A program made the position numbers and the translations under genes. DNA of 64,000 nt from Piliocolobus tephrosceles (taxonomy: Eukaryota > Chordata > Mammalia > Primates > Cercopithecidae). The notes under the pieces were generated by a model. The model searched no databases. It was not told where the DNA came from and saw nothing but the letters and a program-made list of their open reading frames with translations. Location: the NCBI RefSeq assembly GCF_002776525.5, contig NC_045434.1:110464199-110528198 (forward strand), written 5' to 3'. Below, piece by piece: positions 12,505 through 23,495 of the stretch (the first letter of the stretch is position 1; every line of letters starts with the position of its first letter).

Positions 12505-12759
12505 ATAGGAGTAATAATCAGGAAAGGCCAGAGTTCTGATTCTAAAGCATGTACTTTGTTCTCTGACTAATTTTGTAAGTGCTGCTAAGTGTGGATGCTC
12601 TTGGACTATATATTAATTAAAGTCATAAGTAAGAGGCCTCTCTTCAAGACACAACAAAGACGACGGATTTGCATTGCATATGGCCTTTTGCAATCAGAAG
12701 TATGAACGTCCTAATGCATCTCACCCTCCCCATATAATGCATTTATGTTGTATAGAAAA

Positions 12760-12947
12760 TATAAGTGAGCAAGCAATTATTGAGCACCTATTGTATCTAA
12801 GGCAAGGAGTTGAATACTTCCACTTCTATAATATCATTCAACACTCGCAGCATGTGGCTTAGATATTATTTTCTTCATTTTACAGGTGAGAAATTAAAAC
12901 AGAGAGAGGTAAAATGAATTTCTCAAGGGCATTTTAAACTCCAGAAA
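12760..12947 (-). mobile_element. MIR SINE, minus strand, split by a Tigger
   Basis: It follows the MIR reverse complement: ATTGAGCACCTATTGTATCT, then CATTTTACAGGTGAGAAATTA and AGAGAGGTAAA. The expected continuation (TTTGAATCCAAGGCTAGAA) appears right after the Tigger, at about 13660-13700, so the Tigger appears to have inserted into the MIR. Confidence 0.6.
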
Positions 12948-13658
12948 CAGTAGTCTCCCTTATCTGTGGTCTTGCTTTCCATAATTTCAGTTACTCTCAG
13001 TCAACTGTGGTCTGAAAATATTAAATGAAAAATTATAGAAATAAACAATTCATAAGTTTTAAATTGCATGCTGTTCTGACTAGCATGATGAAATCTCTTG
13101 GCCTCCCACTCCATCCCTCTTGGAAGGTGAATCCTCCCTTTGTCCAGTGTATCTACACTGTATATGCTACCCACTCTTCGGCCACTTAGCCCATGAGTCA
13201 CTTAGTAGCCACTTGGTTATAAAGTCTACTGTTGTGGTATCACAGTGCTTGTGTTCAAGTAACACTTACTTTACTTAATAATGGCCTCAAAGTGCAAGAG
13301 AAGTGTTGTTGGAAATTTGGATATGCCAAAGAGAAGCTATAAAGTGCTTCCTTTAAAAGTGAAAAGGTGAAAGTCCGAAAAAACATCTTATACTGAGTAA
13401 GAACAAATCTTCTGTCTGTGAAATTGTGAAGAGGGAAAAAGAAATTTGTGCTAGTTTTGCTGTCATATCTCAAACTGCAAAAGTTATAGCCACAGTGCAT
13501 GACAAGTGCTTAGTTAAGATGGAAAGGCATTAAATTTGTGGATGGAAGACATGAACATGTTATGATTGACAGCAATTATATTCAGTACTATCAGTGGTTT
13601 CAGGCACCCACTGGGGGTCTTAGAACATATTCCCCATGGATAAAAGGGGGACCACTAT
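12948..13658 (+). mobile_element. Tigger (pogo-like) DNA transposon, internally deleted
   Basis: Terminal inverted repeats are visible: CAGTAGTCTCCCTTATCTGT at 12948 and its counterpart AAGGGGGACCACTA at the right end. From the ATG at 13281 the sequence gives a recognisable start of a Tigger/CENP-B-like transposase (MASKCKRSVVGNLDMPKRS), which soon breaks. At about 0.7 kb it is much shorter than a full Tigger, so the centre has been deleted. It is inactive. Confidence 0.85.
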
Positions 13659-13699
13659 AGTTTGAATCCAAGGCTAGAATCCTTCTAGTACACTACAGC

Positions 13700-15710
13700 A
13701 CATCTTTACATTAGCTTGTTCTGAATAACATAATGGATAAACATGCTCATACTGTAAGCTTTTCCTGAAAGCTAATCTTCAACATAAAAGCATTTGGCAG
13801 AAAGTTCTGTTCATGTGCATGTTAAGGCTGGCATGCTACAGGTGGATTCCTAAGTTTGATGGGGGTGGGAAATCAAGACAATATATATATATATCCATTT
13901 ATTCATTATATAGTTCACTTAAATGACTATATAAACAATGAACCTCAGTGTAAGTTGTTTTAGTGTTTCTAACTGTGCATGCCAATATACATAACTCAGT
14001 CATGAGGCATACTAGGACTTTAATAGGTTGGGAATGATGAGATTTGATGCTAGGAGAACAAATTTAGCTTTAGGGCAGGTCCCCAAGGGTGGCCAGCTTC
14101 TCAAATTATAAAATCCTAGAGGGAAGGATAAAATCTGGATGCAAGTTGAGAAAGCCTCATCACTCATAAGGTCCAAACCAGTGGAGGATGCAAGCCACAG
14201 AATGGCCATGGCAACAGCAATACTGGTAGTCAGGTGGGTGGTGGAAGCTGTGTAGCTCCAAGAGATTCACCTGGCATAAATAAGAACTCCAGCCCACGGC
14301 AAGGTTCAGCCTTTGAGGAGTCTACTAAGGGCTAAAAAAGAAAAATGGAATTTCAAACAAGACAGCTGAGGTTTCAGGATAGGGCTTCAATATCAATGGA
14401 GAGACTAAGGAGAACAGTAACAAGCTAAGACGGAGTCAAGGTCTTATTGTCACGCAAAAGATGGTGAAAGCTCAGAACCAGGATGAACGTTTATAGGCAA
14501 CAAGGGGCCCACTTCAGACACACTGAGCTTAGAGCAGCAAGAAAGATTTTAGATCTTCCACCAGGGATTGGGGTGAAGATCAGATTTTCTAATATATTCC
14601 CATAAGTTTGTTTAGAACTGGCTCTAGAATTAAATTGTCCTGAGCCTATAAATGAAAGCTTTCAATACTTGCAGCTGTGCCTGGGTCAGGCAAGGACAGA
14701 TGTATCATAACACATTGAATTTTATTTGCATTCATTTTATAACCAAGTAATGTATCCATTGCATCGTATCTCAGGTATGATGAAATCCCCAAAGAATTCT
14801 ATTCATATTCTTTTGTTATTATAATACTCAGTATTAACTGAATCATTATGGGCCTTCATATACTTTCATTAACATTATTACCATTGTAATGAAAACTCAA
14901 TAAAATTGTAATGCTATTCTACAGACATGTTCTTGAATTGCTTTATCAACATAATTACCAAACCTAATGACAAAGTAATAACACTGTAATACGATGCCTG
15001 CAGATTAATAAGTTTTGGGTTTCACCAGATGGTCATACAAAAGCCTCAATCAAAATAAATCCTTGACCTTACAGTGTTTCAATAATTTCCCATAGGTGTT
15101 TGCTAAAGCTTTACAATTTCATGTTGATTTATGTTCAACAGTTCACATTAGTGTCAACTCAATCATATAACTGAAATAATCCATTTTATTTCTTGAAATT
15201 AATTTTATTGTGACTTACAACAGCCTCACAACAAAGTACCTCACAGAAGGAACATGAGGAAATAAATTAATTTTCTAGATATTTTAAAACATTCTTGGCC
15301 AAATCCACTTTGAGAAAAATCATGGTGAAAGTATTATCTGTAGTGTACATCTTGCTAAAAGAGAGGTAATATGTTTGCTAGTGCTCCAAAGCCATTCAAT
15401 TGTTTCTACAAATATTGAGAAGTTTCCCATCTGCAAATAAATAACTGTCGTACATGGGCTTTACAGCTTATCTCATCATTAATTGTACATCTTATCTATG
15501 ATTAGAGGTGTGACTGTGCCTGCTTTTTCAATAAATTAAGTACAACCCAAAAAGGCTATGCAAGTGGCTCAGTGTCTGATTGCTGTCTCTTACATATAGA
15601 GGCTCAAGAAGAAAGAATCGGGCTTATGTAAATGCTCAGTCTAACACAATACTTTTAATTCTTTGGTTGGCATACTTGCTGATAAGAGTTCCAATCTTCC
15701 CTAAAATTGT
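13700..15710. other. Intergenic, nothing recognised apart from one X-box-like half site
   Basis: There is a short (AT)n run at 13882-13895. The sequence ATGGCCATGGCAAC at 14202-14215 contains an RFX-type half site. The rest is AT-rich sequence with no supported gene. Confidence 0.5.
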
Positions 15711-16024
15711 TTTTCTTTTTATTTTGATTTATTTTATTTTAGAGACAGAGTTTCACTCTGTCACCTAGGCTGAAGTGCAGTGGCTCAATCTCAGCTCACT
15801 GCAACCTCCACCTCCCAGGTTCAAGTGATTCTCCTGCCTCAGCCTCCAGAGTAGCTGGGATTATAGGCGTGTACCACTACGCCCAGCTAATTTTTTGTAT
15901 TTTTCATGGATACAGGGCTTCTCTTTGTTGGCCAGGCTGGTCTCAAACTCCTGTCCTCAAGTGATCTGCCTGCCTTGGCTTCCCAAAGTTCTGGGATTAC
16001 AGATATGAGCCCATGTGCCTGGCC
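15711..16024 (-). mobile_element. Old AluS/J element, minus strand
   Basis: An antisense Alu with a degenerate T-rich tail at 15711-15740, both arms, and an end at GGCC 16024. Most CpGs have decayed. Confidence 0.9.
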
Positions 16025-16199
16025 TAGAAATGTTTTTCTGAAAATCATTCTGCCATGTGAGAACAAGAACTTAGACTGCTGGGTCATTCTGAGGACATGG
16101 CAACACTGGAGAGCCATCTTAGTCCCAGTCAGGACCTATAACTGCATCTACTTCTGGAATAACTTTCTCTTTATACCTTGCATCTTTCTTACTTCTTAA

Positions 16200-16245
16200 A
16201 AAAAAAAATGGTTTTTACTTCTTAAAAAAAAAAAAAAAAAAAAAC
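16200..16245. repeat. Two A-runs in a short tandem duplication
   Basis: ACTTCTT followed by an A-run occurs twice (about 16191-16208 and 16217-16244), the second A-run being 22 bases. Confidence 0.7.
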
Positions 16246-16449
16246 AGATTCAGGAAAGCCCCATGTATATAGCCCTTGTATTGAAGAACAGGACTAATTC
16301 CTTCATCATGGTCTATCAGTTTTTTAGCAAATAGCTATTATGCTTCATAATTTTTCTTCTATTATACTATATAAAAAGTATTTATCATATAGCCACACAA
16401 TATTAGAGACTGGAAATACAAAGATGAATAAGACAAGCCCTCTAATCAC

Positions 16450-16566
16450 CACAGAGGTAACCTACAGTAGGGCTTAAGGATGTGAACTTCTTGGTTTGAA
16501 TCCTGGTTCTACCATTTTCTAGTTGTATAACTTCGTACAAGTGAATTCACCACCCTGCATTCAATT

Positions 16567-16605
<39 letters not shown>

Positions 16606-17045
16606 AGACGGAGTCTTGCTGTGTCTCCCGGGCTGGAGTGCAGTGGCCGGATCTCAGCTCACTGCAAGCTCCGCCTCCCGGGTTCAGCCATTCTCCTGCC
16701 TCAGCCTCCGGAGTAGCTGGGACTACAGGCGCCCACCACCTCGCCCGGCTAGTTTTTTGTATTTTTAGTAGAGACGGGGTTTCACCGTGTTAGCCAGGAT
16801 GGTCTCGATCTCCTGACCTCATGATCCGCCCGTCTCGGCCTCCCAAAGTGCTGGGATTACAGGCTTGAGCCACCGCGCCCGGCCTCAATTTCTTTATCTG
16901 TGAAATATTACTACTACTATTATAGTAGTAATATTACCTGCCTTACAGGGCTGTTGGAGGTTACCGCATATAAAGCGGTTAGCACCATGCCTGGCTTAGC
17001 ATAGTGCATTCACTGCTCAATATGTTAGCTATTAGTATTATGGAG
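16450..17045 (+). mobile_element. MIR SINE split by an AluYR
   Basis: The left part (16450-16570) follows MIR 5' sequence (GGTTTGAATCCTGGTTCTAC). The right part (16885-17045) continues with the MIR 3' half (TGCCTTACAGGGCTGTTGGA, GGTTAGCACCATGCCTGGC). Removing the Alu restores one continuous MIR. Confidence 0.85.
16571..16884 (-). mobile_element. AluYR-like element, minus strand, inside a MIR
   Basis: A young full-length Alu with a long T-run (about 16569-16604) and the same variant bases as the copy near 7020. The target-site duplication TCAATTTCTT lies at 16561-16570 and 16885-16894. Confidence 0.93.
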
Positions 17046-17099
17046 TTCACATTCTCATAGGGAGACCGATCACATCATACACACCTAAATATAGTACAA

Positions 17100-17697
17100 T
17101 AAAGCCCTCTAATGGGGCTTTAAACAAAATACTGTAAGAGCTCTGATGAGAAATAGTGTCACTGAATTTATCATTTATACTGAATCTTCTTTGAAGTGGT
17201 AATCATGACTGACAAGAAGGTGAGGCTCTCAAAAGAAGTGGTCTCTAAGCTGGGACTTGAAGATTGAATTCACCAGTGGGAAAAAGGTGAAAGGAGTATC
17301 CAGCAAGCTAGAGCATAAGCAGCTAGCATGAGCAATGGCTCAGCAGTGTGTAAGTGGATGACCTGTCCAAGGACCAGCAAGTAGTGTTAAGATGCGGCCA
17401 AAATGACAGGTCAGAGCCAGGGTTTGGCCATCATGGCAGCAGTGGAGAGCGATGTGACCAAACCTACGTTTTACAAAAATAACTCAGCTATATCCTGGAG
17501 GATAAAATACATAAAAGAGAGACTGCAAGCAGGGAGCCTGTTACGAAACTGTCATGGCAGCCTGAACTGGGACAGTGGCAGTGAGAATGGAGAGGTATGG
17601 ACAGAATTGAGAAGCGCTTGGAGGGGGAATGGAAAGCACTTAGTGACCGAATAGATGTGGGAGCAGAGGAACGATGCAGGGATGACTCCGTAATCTA

Positions 17698-17744
<47 letters not shown>

Positions 17745-17900
17745 AACAAAAAAAAAAACAGGAAGAGAAATAAGTTGGGGGGAAAAGATAATGAGCTCAG
17801 TGTTATAAATATTAAGTTTGGGGAACTGCAGGAAGAATATCAACTGAAGGAGTTTAAAGTATAATTCTGGAGTGCAGGACAGACCCCTTCAGGATGGTTA
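17100..17900 (-). mobile_element. L2 LINE fragment, minus strand
   Basis: It follows the reverse complement of L2 ORF and 3' sequence in diverged form (AAGCTGGGACTTGAAGATTG, then a GGATGACTCCGTAATCTA block, and GATAATGAGCTCAGTGTTAT). A (CA)n tract has expanded inside it. Confidence 0.7.
17699..17758. repeat. (CA)n microsatellite with adjoining A-rich run
   Basis: About 20 uninterrupted CA units, followed by an A-rich stretch. It is likely length-polymorphic. Confidence 0.97.
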
Positions 17901-17967
17901 GAAGGGAAGGTGAAAAAAAAAAAAGAGGGGGAAGAAAAAGGAAGTGGCACTTAAAAAACAATCCTTG

Positions 17968-18080
17968 TATATATATATGTGTGTGTGTGTGTGTATAGCC
18001 TAACTGGTTCTATGAACCAGAACTAAACAGATACTTCTTCAAACTAACTACTCAGCACACAAACACACACACACATACAC
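17968..18080. repeat. (TA)n/(TG)n and (CA)n short microsatellites
   Basis: A TA then TG run ends at about 17996, and a shorter CA-rich stretch lies at 18055-18080. Between them is a 7-bp-arm inverted repeat (CTGGTTC / GAACCAG, 18005-18021). Confidence 0.85.
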
Positions 18081-18109
18081 TGAGTACTGCCACATGTCCG
18101 TATGTTCAT

Positions 18110-18560
18110 TCTGTACCTTGTCTTTCTTCCATTAAGCATCTACCATGTGCCTGGTACTCTTCCAGATCTGGAGCATACAGAAGTTAAAAAGTCCAAACCC
18201 TGCCATCAAGGAGTTTATTTTTTAGTGCAGGAGACAGACAATAAAAAAGTAACCAAATAAATATAAAATATAATGTGAAGTAAATAAATGCCAGAAAAAT
18301 AAAGCAGGTAAGAGACTAGAGAGTTACCAAAGGGGGGCGTGGAAGGATGGCTATTTGAAATAGTGTGGTTGTGGTCAGAGAAGGCAAATTCCCTGAAACT
18401 GAAAGTTTTAATGGAGACCTAAAGTGACGGAGAGAGCCAAAAAAAGAAAAAAGAAAAAAAACCCCAAAAACTGGAGGAAGAGTGTTTCAGGCAGAGGGAA
18501 GAGCAAGTATGAAGACCCTGAGATAGGAACTCATTTAGTACAACTGAGAAACAGCCAGGC
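18110..18560 (-). mobile_element. L2 LINE 3' fragment, minus strand
   Basis: The order of motifs is that of reversed L2: CTACCATGTGCCTGGTACTC, CCTGCCATCAAGGAGTTTA, GGAGACAGACAATAAA, GTGGTCAGAGAAGGCAAAT, then CAGGCAGAGGGAAGAGCAAG. Confidence 0.75.
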
Positions 18561-18659
18561 ATCCAGCTTGGCTAGAATAGACAAAATAGTCACAAGTAAC
18601 ATTTCTAGTACTCTTGTCATGTATTGTTAATAAATAACACTGTAAAAATTTTCATGGAT

Positions 18660-18773
18660 TTATATCCTATCTTTTCAACTGCATGTAAGCCCACCGAAGG
18701 CATGATCCATGTTTAAACTCCATATCCCCAAAGAATCTGGGACAATGCTGTGCATGTAATAGGTGCTCTTTCT
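18660..18773 (+). mobile_element. L2 3'-tail fragment, plus strand, hit by an L1
   Basis: The L2 tail pattern is visible (TAAGCCCACCGAAGGCATGA, then TATCCCCAAAGAATCTGG and GTAATAGGTGCTC). The last 14 bases form the left target-site duplication of the L1 that follows. Confidence 0.6.
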
Positions 18774-20396
18774 TAATATATTATACTTTAAGTTCTAGGA
18801 TACATGTGCAGAACATGCAAGTTTGTTACACAGGCATATACGTGCCATGGTGGTTTGCTGCAGCATCAACTCATCATTCACATCAGGTATTTCTCCTAAC
18901 ACTATCAGCCTGCCCCAGCCCCTCAACCCCCAACAAACCCCGGTGTGTGATGTTCCCCGCCCTGTGTCCAAGTAATCTCATTGTTCAATTCCCACCTATG
19001 AGTGAGAACATGCGGTGTTTGGTTTTCTGTCCCTGTGTTAGTTTGCTGAGAATGATAGTTTCCAGCTTCATCCATGTCCCTGCAAAGGACATGAACTCAT
19101 CCTTTTTTATGGCTGCATAGTATTCCATGGTGTATATGTGCCACATTTTCTTTATCCAGTCTATCATTGATGGACATTTGGGTTGGTTCAAAGTCTTTGC
19201 TATTTTGAGTAGCACTGCAATAAACATACATGTGCATGTGTCTTTATAGTTGCATGATTTATAATCCTTTGGGTATATACCCAGTAATGGTATTGCTGGG
19301 TCAAATGGTAATTCTAGTTCTAGATCCTTAAGGAATCACCACACTGTCATCCACAATGGTTGAACTAATTTGCATTCCATGCTCATGGATAGGAAGAATC
19401 AGTATCATGAAAATGGCCATACTGCCCAAAGTAATTTATAGATTCAATGCTATCCCCATCAAGCTACCATTGACTTTCTTCTCAGAATTAGAAAAAACTA
19501 CTTTGAATTTCATATGGAACCAAAAAAGAGCCCATATAGCCAAGACATTCCTAAGCAAAAAGAACAAAGCTGGAGGCATCACACTACCTGACTTCAAACT
19601 ATACTATAAGACTACAGTAACCAAAACAGCATGGTACTGGTACCAAAAGAGATATATAGACCAACGGAACAGAACAGAACAGAGGCCTCAGAAATAAGGC
19701 CACACATCTACAACCATCTGATATTTGACAAACCTGACAAAAACAAGCAATAGGGAAAGGCTCCCCTATTTAATAAATGGGAAAACTGGCTAGCCATATG
19801 CAGAAAACTGAAACTGGACCCCTTCCTTATACAGTATACAAAAATTAACTCAAGATGGATTAAAGACTTAAACATAAAACCTAAAACCATAAAAACCCTA
19901 GAAGAAAACCTAGGCAATACCATTTAGGACATAGGCATGGGCAAAGACTGCATGAGTAAAACACCAAAAGCAATGGGAACAAAAGCCAAAATTGACAAAT
20001 GGGGTCTAATTAAACTAAAGAGCTTCTGCACAGCAAAAGAAACTATCATCAGAGTGAACAGACAACCTACAGAATGGGAGAAAATTTTTGCCATCTATCC
20101 ATCTGACAAAGGGTTAATATCCAGAATCTACAAGGAACTTAAACAAATTTGCAAGAAAAAAACAAACCACCCCATCAAAAAGTAAGTGAAGGATATGAAC
20201 AGTCACTTCTCAAAAGAAGACATTTATGCAGCCAACAAACTTGAAAAAAAGCTCATCATCACTGATCAAAGAAATGCACATCAAAACCACAATGGGATAC
20301 CATCTCACACCAGTTAGAATGGCGATCATTAAAAAGTCAGAAAACAACAGATGCTGGAGATGATGTGGAGAAATAGGAATGCTTTTATACTGTTAC
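18774..20396 (-). mobile_element. 5'-truncated L1 with twin-priming inversion
   Basis: The left part (18774 to about 19377) is the L1 3' UTR and ORF2 end in minus orientation. The right part (about 19378-20396) is the adjacent upstream ORF2 segment in plus orientation. The segments abut in L1 coordinates with only a few bases lost, the signature of twin priming. Flanking 14-base repeats TAGGTG(C/T)TCTTTCT at 18760-18773 and 20397-20410 (one mismatch) are the target-site duplication. The poly(A), expected as T at the left, has decayed. ORF2 remnants are broken by stops and it is inactive. Confidence 0.93.
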
Positions 20397-21084
20397 TAGG
20401 TGTTCTTTCTCCATTCATTTATCTATAATTGTGGATCAGGATCTCTAACCCTGCCTCGTCCCACTCTCAAACACTTCTGAGCTAATCCTAGATACTACTT
20501 AACATCTGGCCAACAACTGATGAACTATTTCTAGGATTGATGTGGTCAGCAGGAAACACAAACTATGCCTAGAGCAACACAGAAAGGCCAAACACCAAGA
20601 TTTATTTACCCTTGCTGTTTGCAGACCTGATGGTTTTTGTCAGGCTCTAGCATTGCAGACTGAAATATGAGGAAATCCTGCACATGCTCAGAGAAGCTGT
20701 TGGCTTTGTCACAGTTCTACGCCTAAACATTATAACAATATTATTATTATCCCACAGGGGTGTCATGAGGATTAATGAGACATTTTCAAATCACTTTGAG
20801 CTACTCTGTTGGGGGTACTAAATAAACGGTATGTTTTCCTCTTGAAATGCCATTTTTGGCATTGATTTGTCGTGATGGGTTTGGCTGTCCAACAGGGCTA
20901 GAATGAGTCCACCAACTCATTTTCTATAGACAACAGACTAGCCATCAGAAGGAGTGGTTTTCAGTTAAGATAAATATGAATTGAAGTGAACTAGTACGCA
21001 ATCAGAAGCAAATAGGCTGCTGTTAGAAATCTAGTATATTAAGTACTCACAGTGATCAACATAAGAGTTGCACAGTGTGATACA

Positions 21085-21215
21085 GTAAAGCAAACACTGG
21101 ATTTGGAAATGGTCCAAGATTTTAGGCCCAGCTCTGCTGCTAACTAGCTATGTGAGCTTAAACAAATTGCAAAATTTCTCTGGGCCTCAAATATAAAGTA
21201 AGGGCTTTATATACG
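21085..21215 (+). mobile_element. MIR SINE fragment
   Basis: It carries the diverged MIR core (CTGCTGCTAACTAGCTATGT, then TTTCTCTGGGCCTCAAAT). Confidence 0.65.
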
Positions 21216-21939
21216 TCCTAAGAAGCTCATAATCAAAGTCTTCCAGACAAGGCAAATACATGAGAGGAATGGAAATAGTCATTTATGAAGGAAAGATATT
21301 TCACAGCTGGAAGAAGCTTGTGACCATTCATCACAGGACTATCCTCTGCTCTGGTCTTCCTTGCCATTGATTAATATTAATTTCAGTACTAATTCCTGCA
21401 AAAGAAGGAATAAATCACTTTCTGAGTCAGACATAGAAGTACATGAAACATCTGGTCTTTAAAAATAGGGTCTTTGCCTTTCCATGAGCTATCATTGCAG
21501 CAAGCAGTCTGTCTCATTCCAAGATTTAAATATATGAATGATTGATTATACTGCTACTCTAATCACCAGCTCAAAATACATATGCAAAATAATGAGGTGG
21601 CTGTCACATTCCAGTGTTCTGGAGTTTTGTAAGACAGAGAGTTTTACGTGGTTGCCCAGTTTTGCCATCTCACCACATAAGTGACTGCCTGCATTGCCTG
21701 GCACTGACCAGGAGGTGAAACGGAAGATGAAGGGACAGTAAAGGACATGGGTGCCTGTTGTGCCCAGGAGAGCCAGCGGTGGAAATCCTATGGAATAAAT
21801 GAGCAGTGTTTTCTATGGTGAGCTCAGTTTTTCCTCACTCCTCATCTTAGGAATCACAGCAGGATTCTGGGCTCAAAAAGAAGAAATGTTGACACTCCAG
21901 AACAGATAGCAATGCAAAGAGCCAGTCCTTGGGGAATTC

Positions 21940-22060
21940 AATTTGACAAATATGTACCGAGTCCCCACCATTTACAAGGCACTTTGGTAGTTGCTAGAAA
22001 TATAAATTGGCTAGGACCTACTCTGTGCCCTAGAGAACCTCATGGTTGGGAGTGGTGGTG
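21940..22060 (-). mobile_element. L2 3'-end fragment, minus strand
   Basis: It follows the reversed L2 tail (TTTGACAAATATGTACCGAG, ACAAGGCACTTTGGTAGTTG, GAGAACCTCATGG). Confidence 0.55.
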
Positions 22061-23149
22061 TGAAGTATTGACCACAAATCACTTACTTAAAGTTGAATTG
22101 TCAGCTAACTTTGGGTGGGTGAGGGGCTGTCTAGACAATAGTTCCTCTTCTGTAAATGATTTGAATGATACAATTAAAAAACGGACTTTTTAAAGCCTAG
22201 GGTTGAGTTACATTAGATTGCTAAACTTTCTGGAAACAAATTGCGTTCAAAGTAACCACAACAATTTGGAAAAATAAGTTTAAAGAAGATACATGTAAGT
22301 TACCTCGGTGCCCAGATCAAGCAAGAGGTACAAGGTGCAGAATGAATGTCCTTCCAGTGTAACAACTAGAGCGTTGCAAATTCCCTACCACAAGGGCAGT
22401 GCCAAAATATGAAGTAAAAAGTCTAGGTACAGGTCCTGCTCTCATCCCTTCCACGACAGGCTTGAGTCCTAAAGTCAGACTTCCTAACCACACAACTTAG
22501 ACTTCGTGAATTTCCTTTCCCATTTTTCCTCTTATTTCCCCGCCGATAGGAAATCTGTGTAGTGGGTAAAGACCAGGCACTGCTAATCCCAATCAGAAAC
22601 TTGGTCCTTGATTCTTCCCAGTGGCCGAAATCTCCGCTGCGAAAACGGGTGAGAACTATTCTCTAAAGCAGCAGGGCCCGAACGCCTTTAATAATCCACT
22701 TCCTTCGGACTCCGTTTGCGAAGCCCATCAGCACCCATTACTCCGTTCGGCTTCGCATCCTAGCAGAAGCTAAATTGTTTAAACCCCCGCTCCTTCCCAG
22801 GGTTTGGCGGTCCTGGACCCTCAAGGGAGCTTGGGATGCCGGCGCCAGGCTTGCCTCTGGCCCAGGGCGCCCGCCTGGCCTGCACTCCCTCCCTGGACAC
22901 TGGGCCCGCCTGCCCTCCCGGAGCTGGCCCAAGGGGTGTGAAGGCCAGGGGGCCGGCGCCCGCGGGGCCGCGGTGGAGCTCTCCCGGCTCACGGGCCGAA
23001 AACCCTGGCGACTGGGACGCGGCCACGCGGGCCGGGGGCGAGGGGCGCTGACCAGAAGCGGGCGGAGCCTAGGGGCCCGGGCAGGCAGCCGGACTCCCCG
23101 TGGGCCGGCTCCGCTGGGTGGGCATTGCCGCGGGGCGCCGAGGTACAAC

Positions 23150-23167
23150 ATGAGGGCACTTCGCTGA
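23150..23167 (+). other. Possible upstream ORF of 5 codons in the KCNA3 leader
   Basis: An ATG at 23150 opens a five-codon frame (MRALR) ending in TGA, about 330 bases upstream of the long-form start. It matters only if transcription begins upstream of it, which the sequence cannot show. Confidence 0.25.
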
Positions 23168-23294
23168 CACGGAGGGGCCGTGAGGGCTGCAAGAAAGGGA
23201 GGCCCGGCGGCTGTCCCCGGGAGCGGGGCGCGCGCCCGCGCGGTGGGCGGGAAAACTAAGGGGACGCGGAGGCGAGCGCGCGTCCCGCAGGGGA

Positions 23295-23444
23295 GGGGGC
23301 GGAGAGCGCGAGGAGGAGGGTGGAGGCGTCTCTGTGCCGGAGCCCGGCTGACCGCGCCAGACCCAGGCAGAGCCTCGCGGCTGCGGCTGCGGCTGCAACA
23401 GGCGGCGGGCTCGGTTCGGGGGCGGAGGCGGCGAAGGGGCGGGG
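23295..23444 (+). promoter_or_regulatory. Cluster of GC boxes (Sp1/KLF-type) upstream of KCNA3
   Basis: GGGGGCGG-type motifs lie at about 23296-23303 and 23418-23425, and GGGGCGGGG at 23436-23444, all within 200 bases of the first KCNA3 ATG. They could be promoter or 5' UTR elements. Binding is inferred from motif only. Confidence 0.5.
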
Positions 23445-23495
23445 AGCACCAGGAGGAGCGACCGGGCCCGACCACAGCCTCCTCTTCCCCGCCGC

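Larger units (their letters stand above)
20411..22735. other. 5' flank of KCNA3, no gene seen
   Basis: It holds a MIR and an L2 fragment, listed separately. The final few hundred bases become progressively GC-richer toward the CpG island. No TATA box in a convincing position was identified. Confidence 0.5.

Noticed and set aside
17552..17843. Antisense ORFs with CVCVCV repeats
   Set aside because: They are the (CA)n microsatellite translated, inside an L2.
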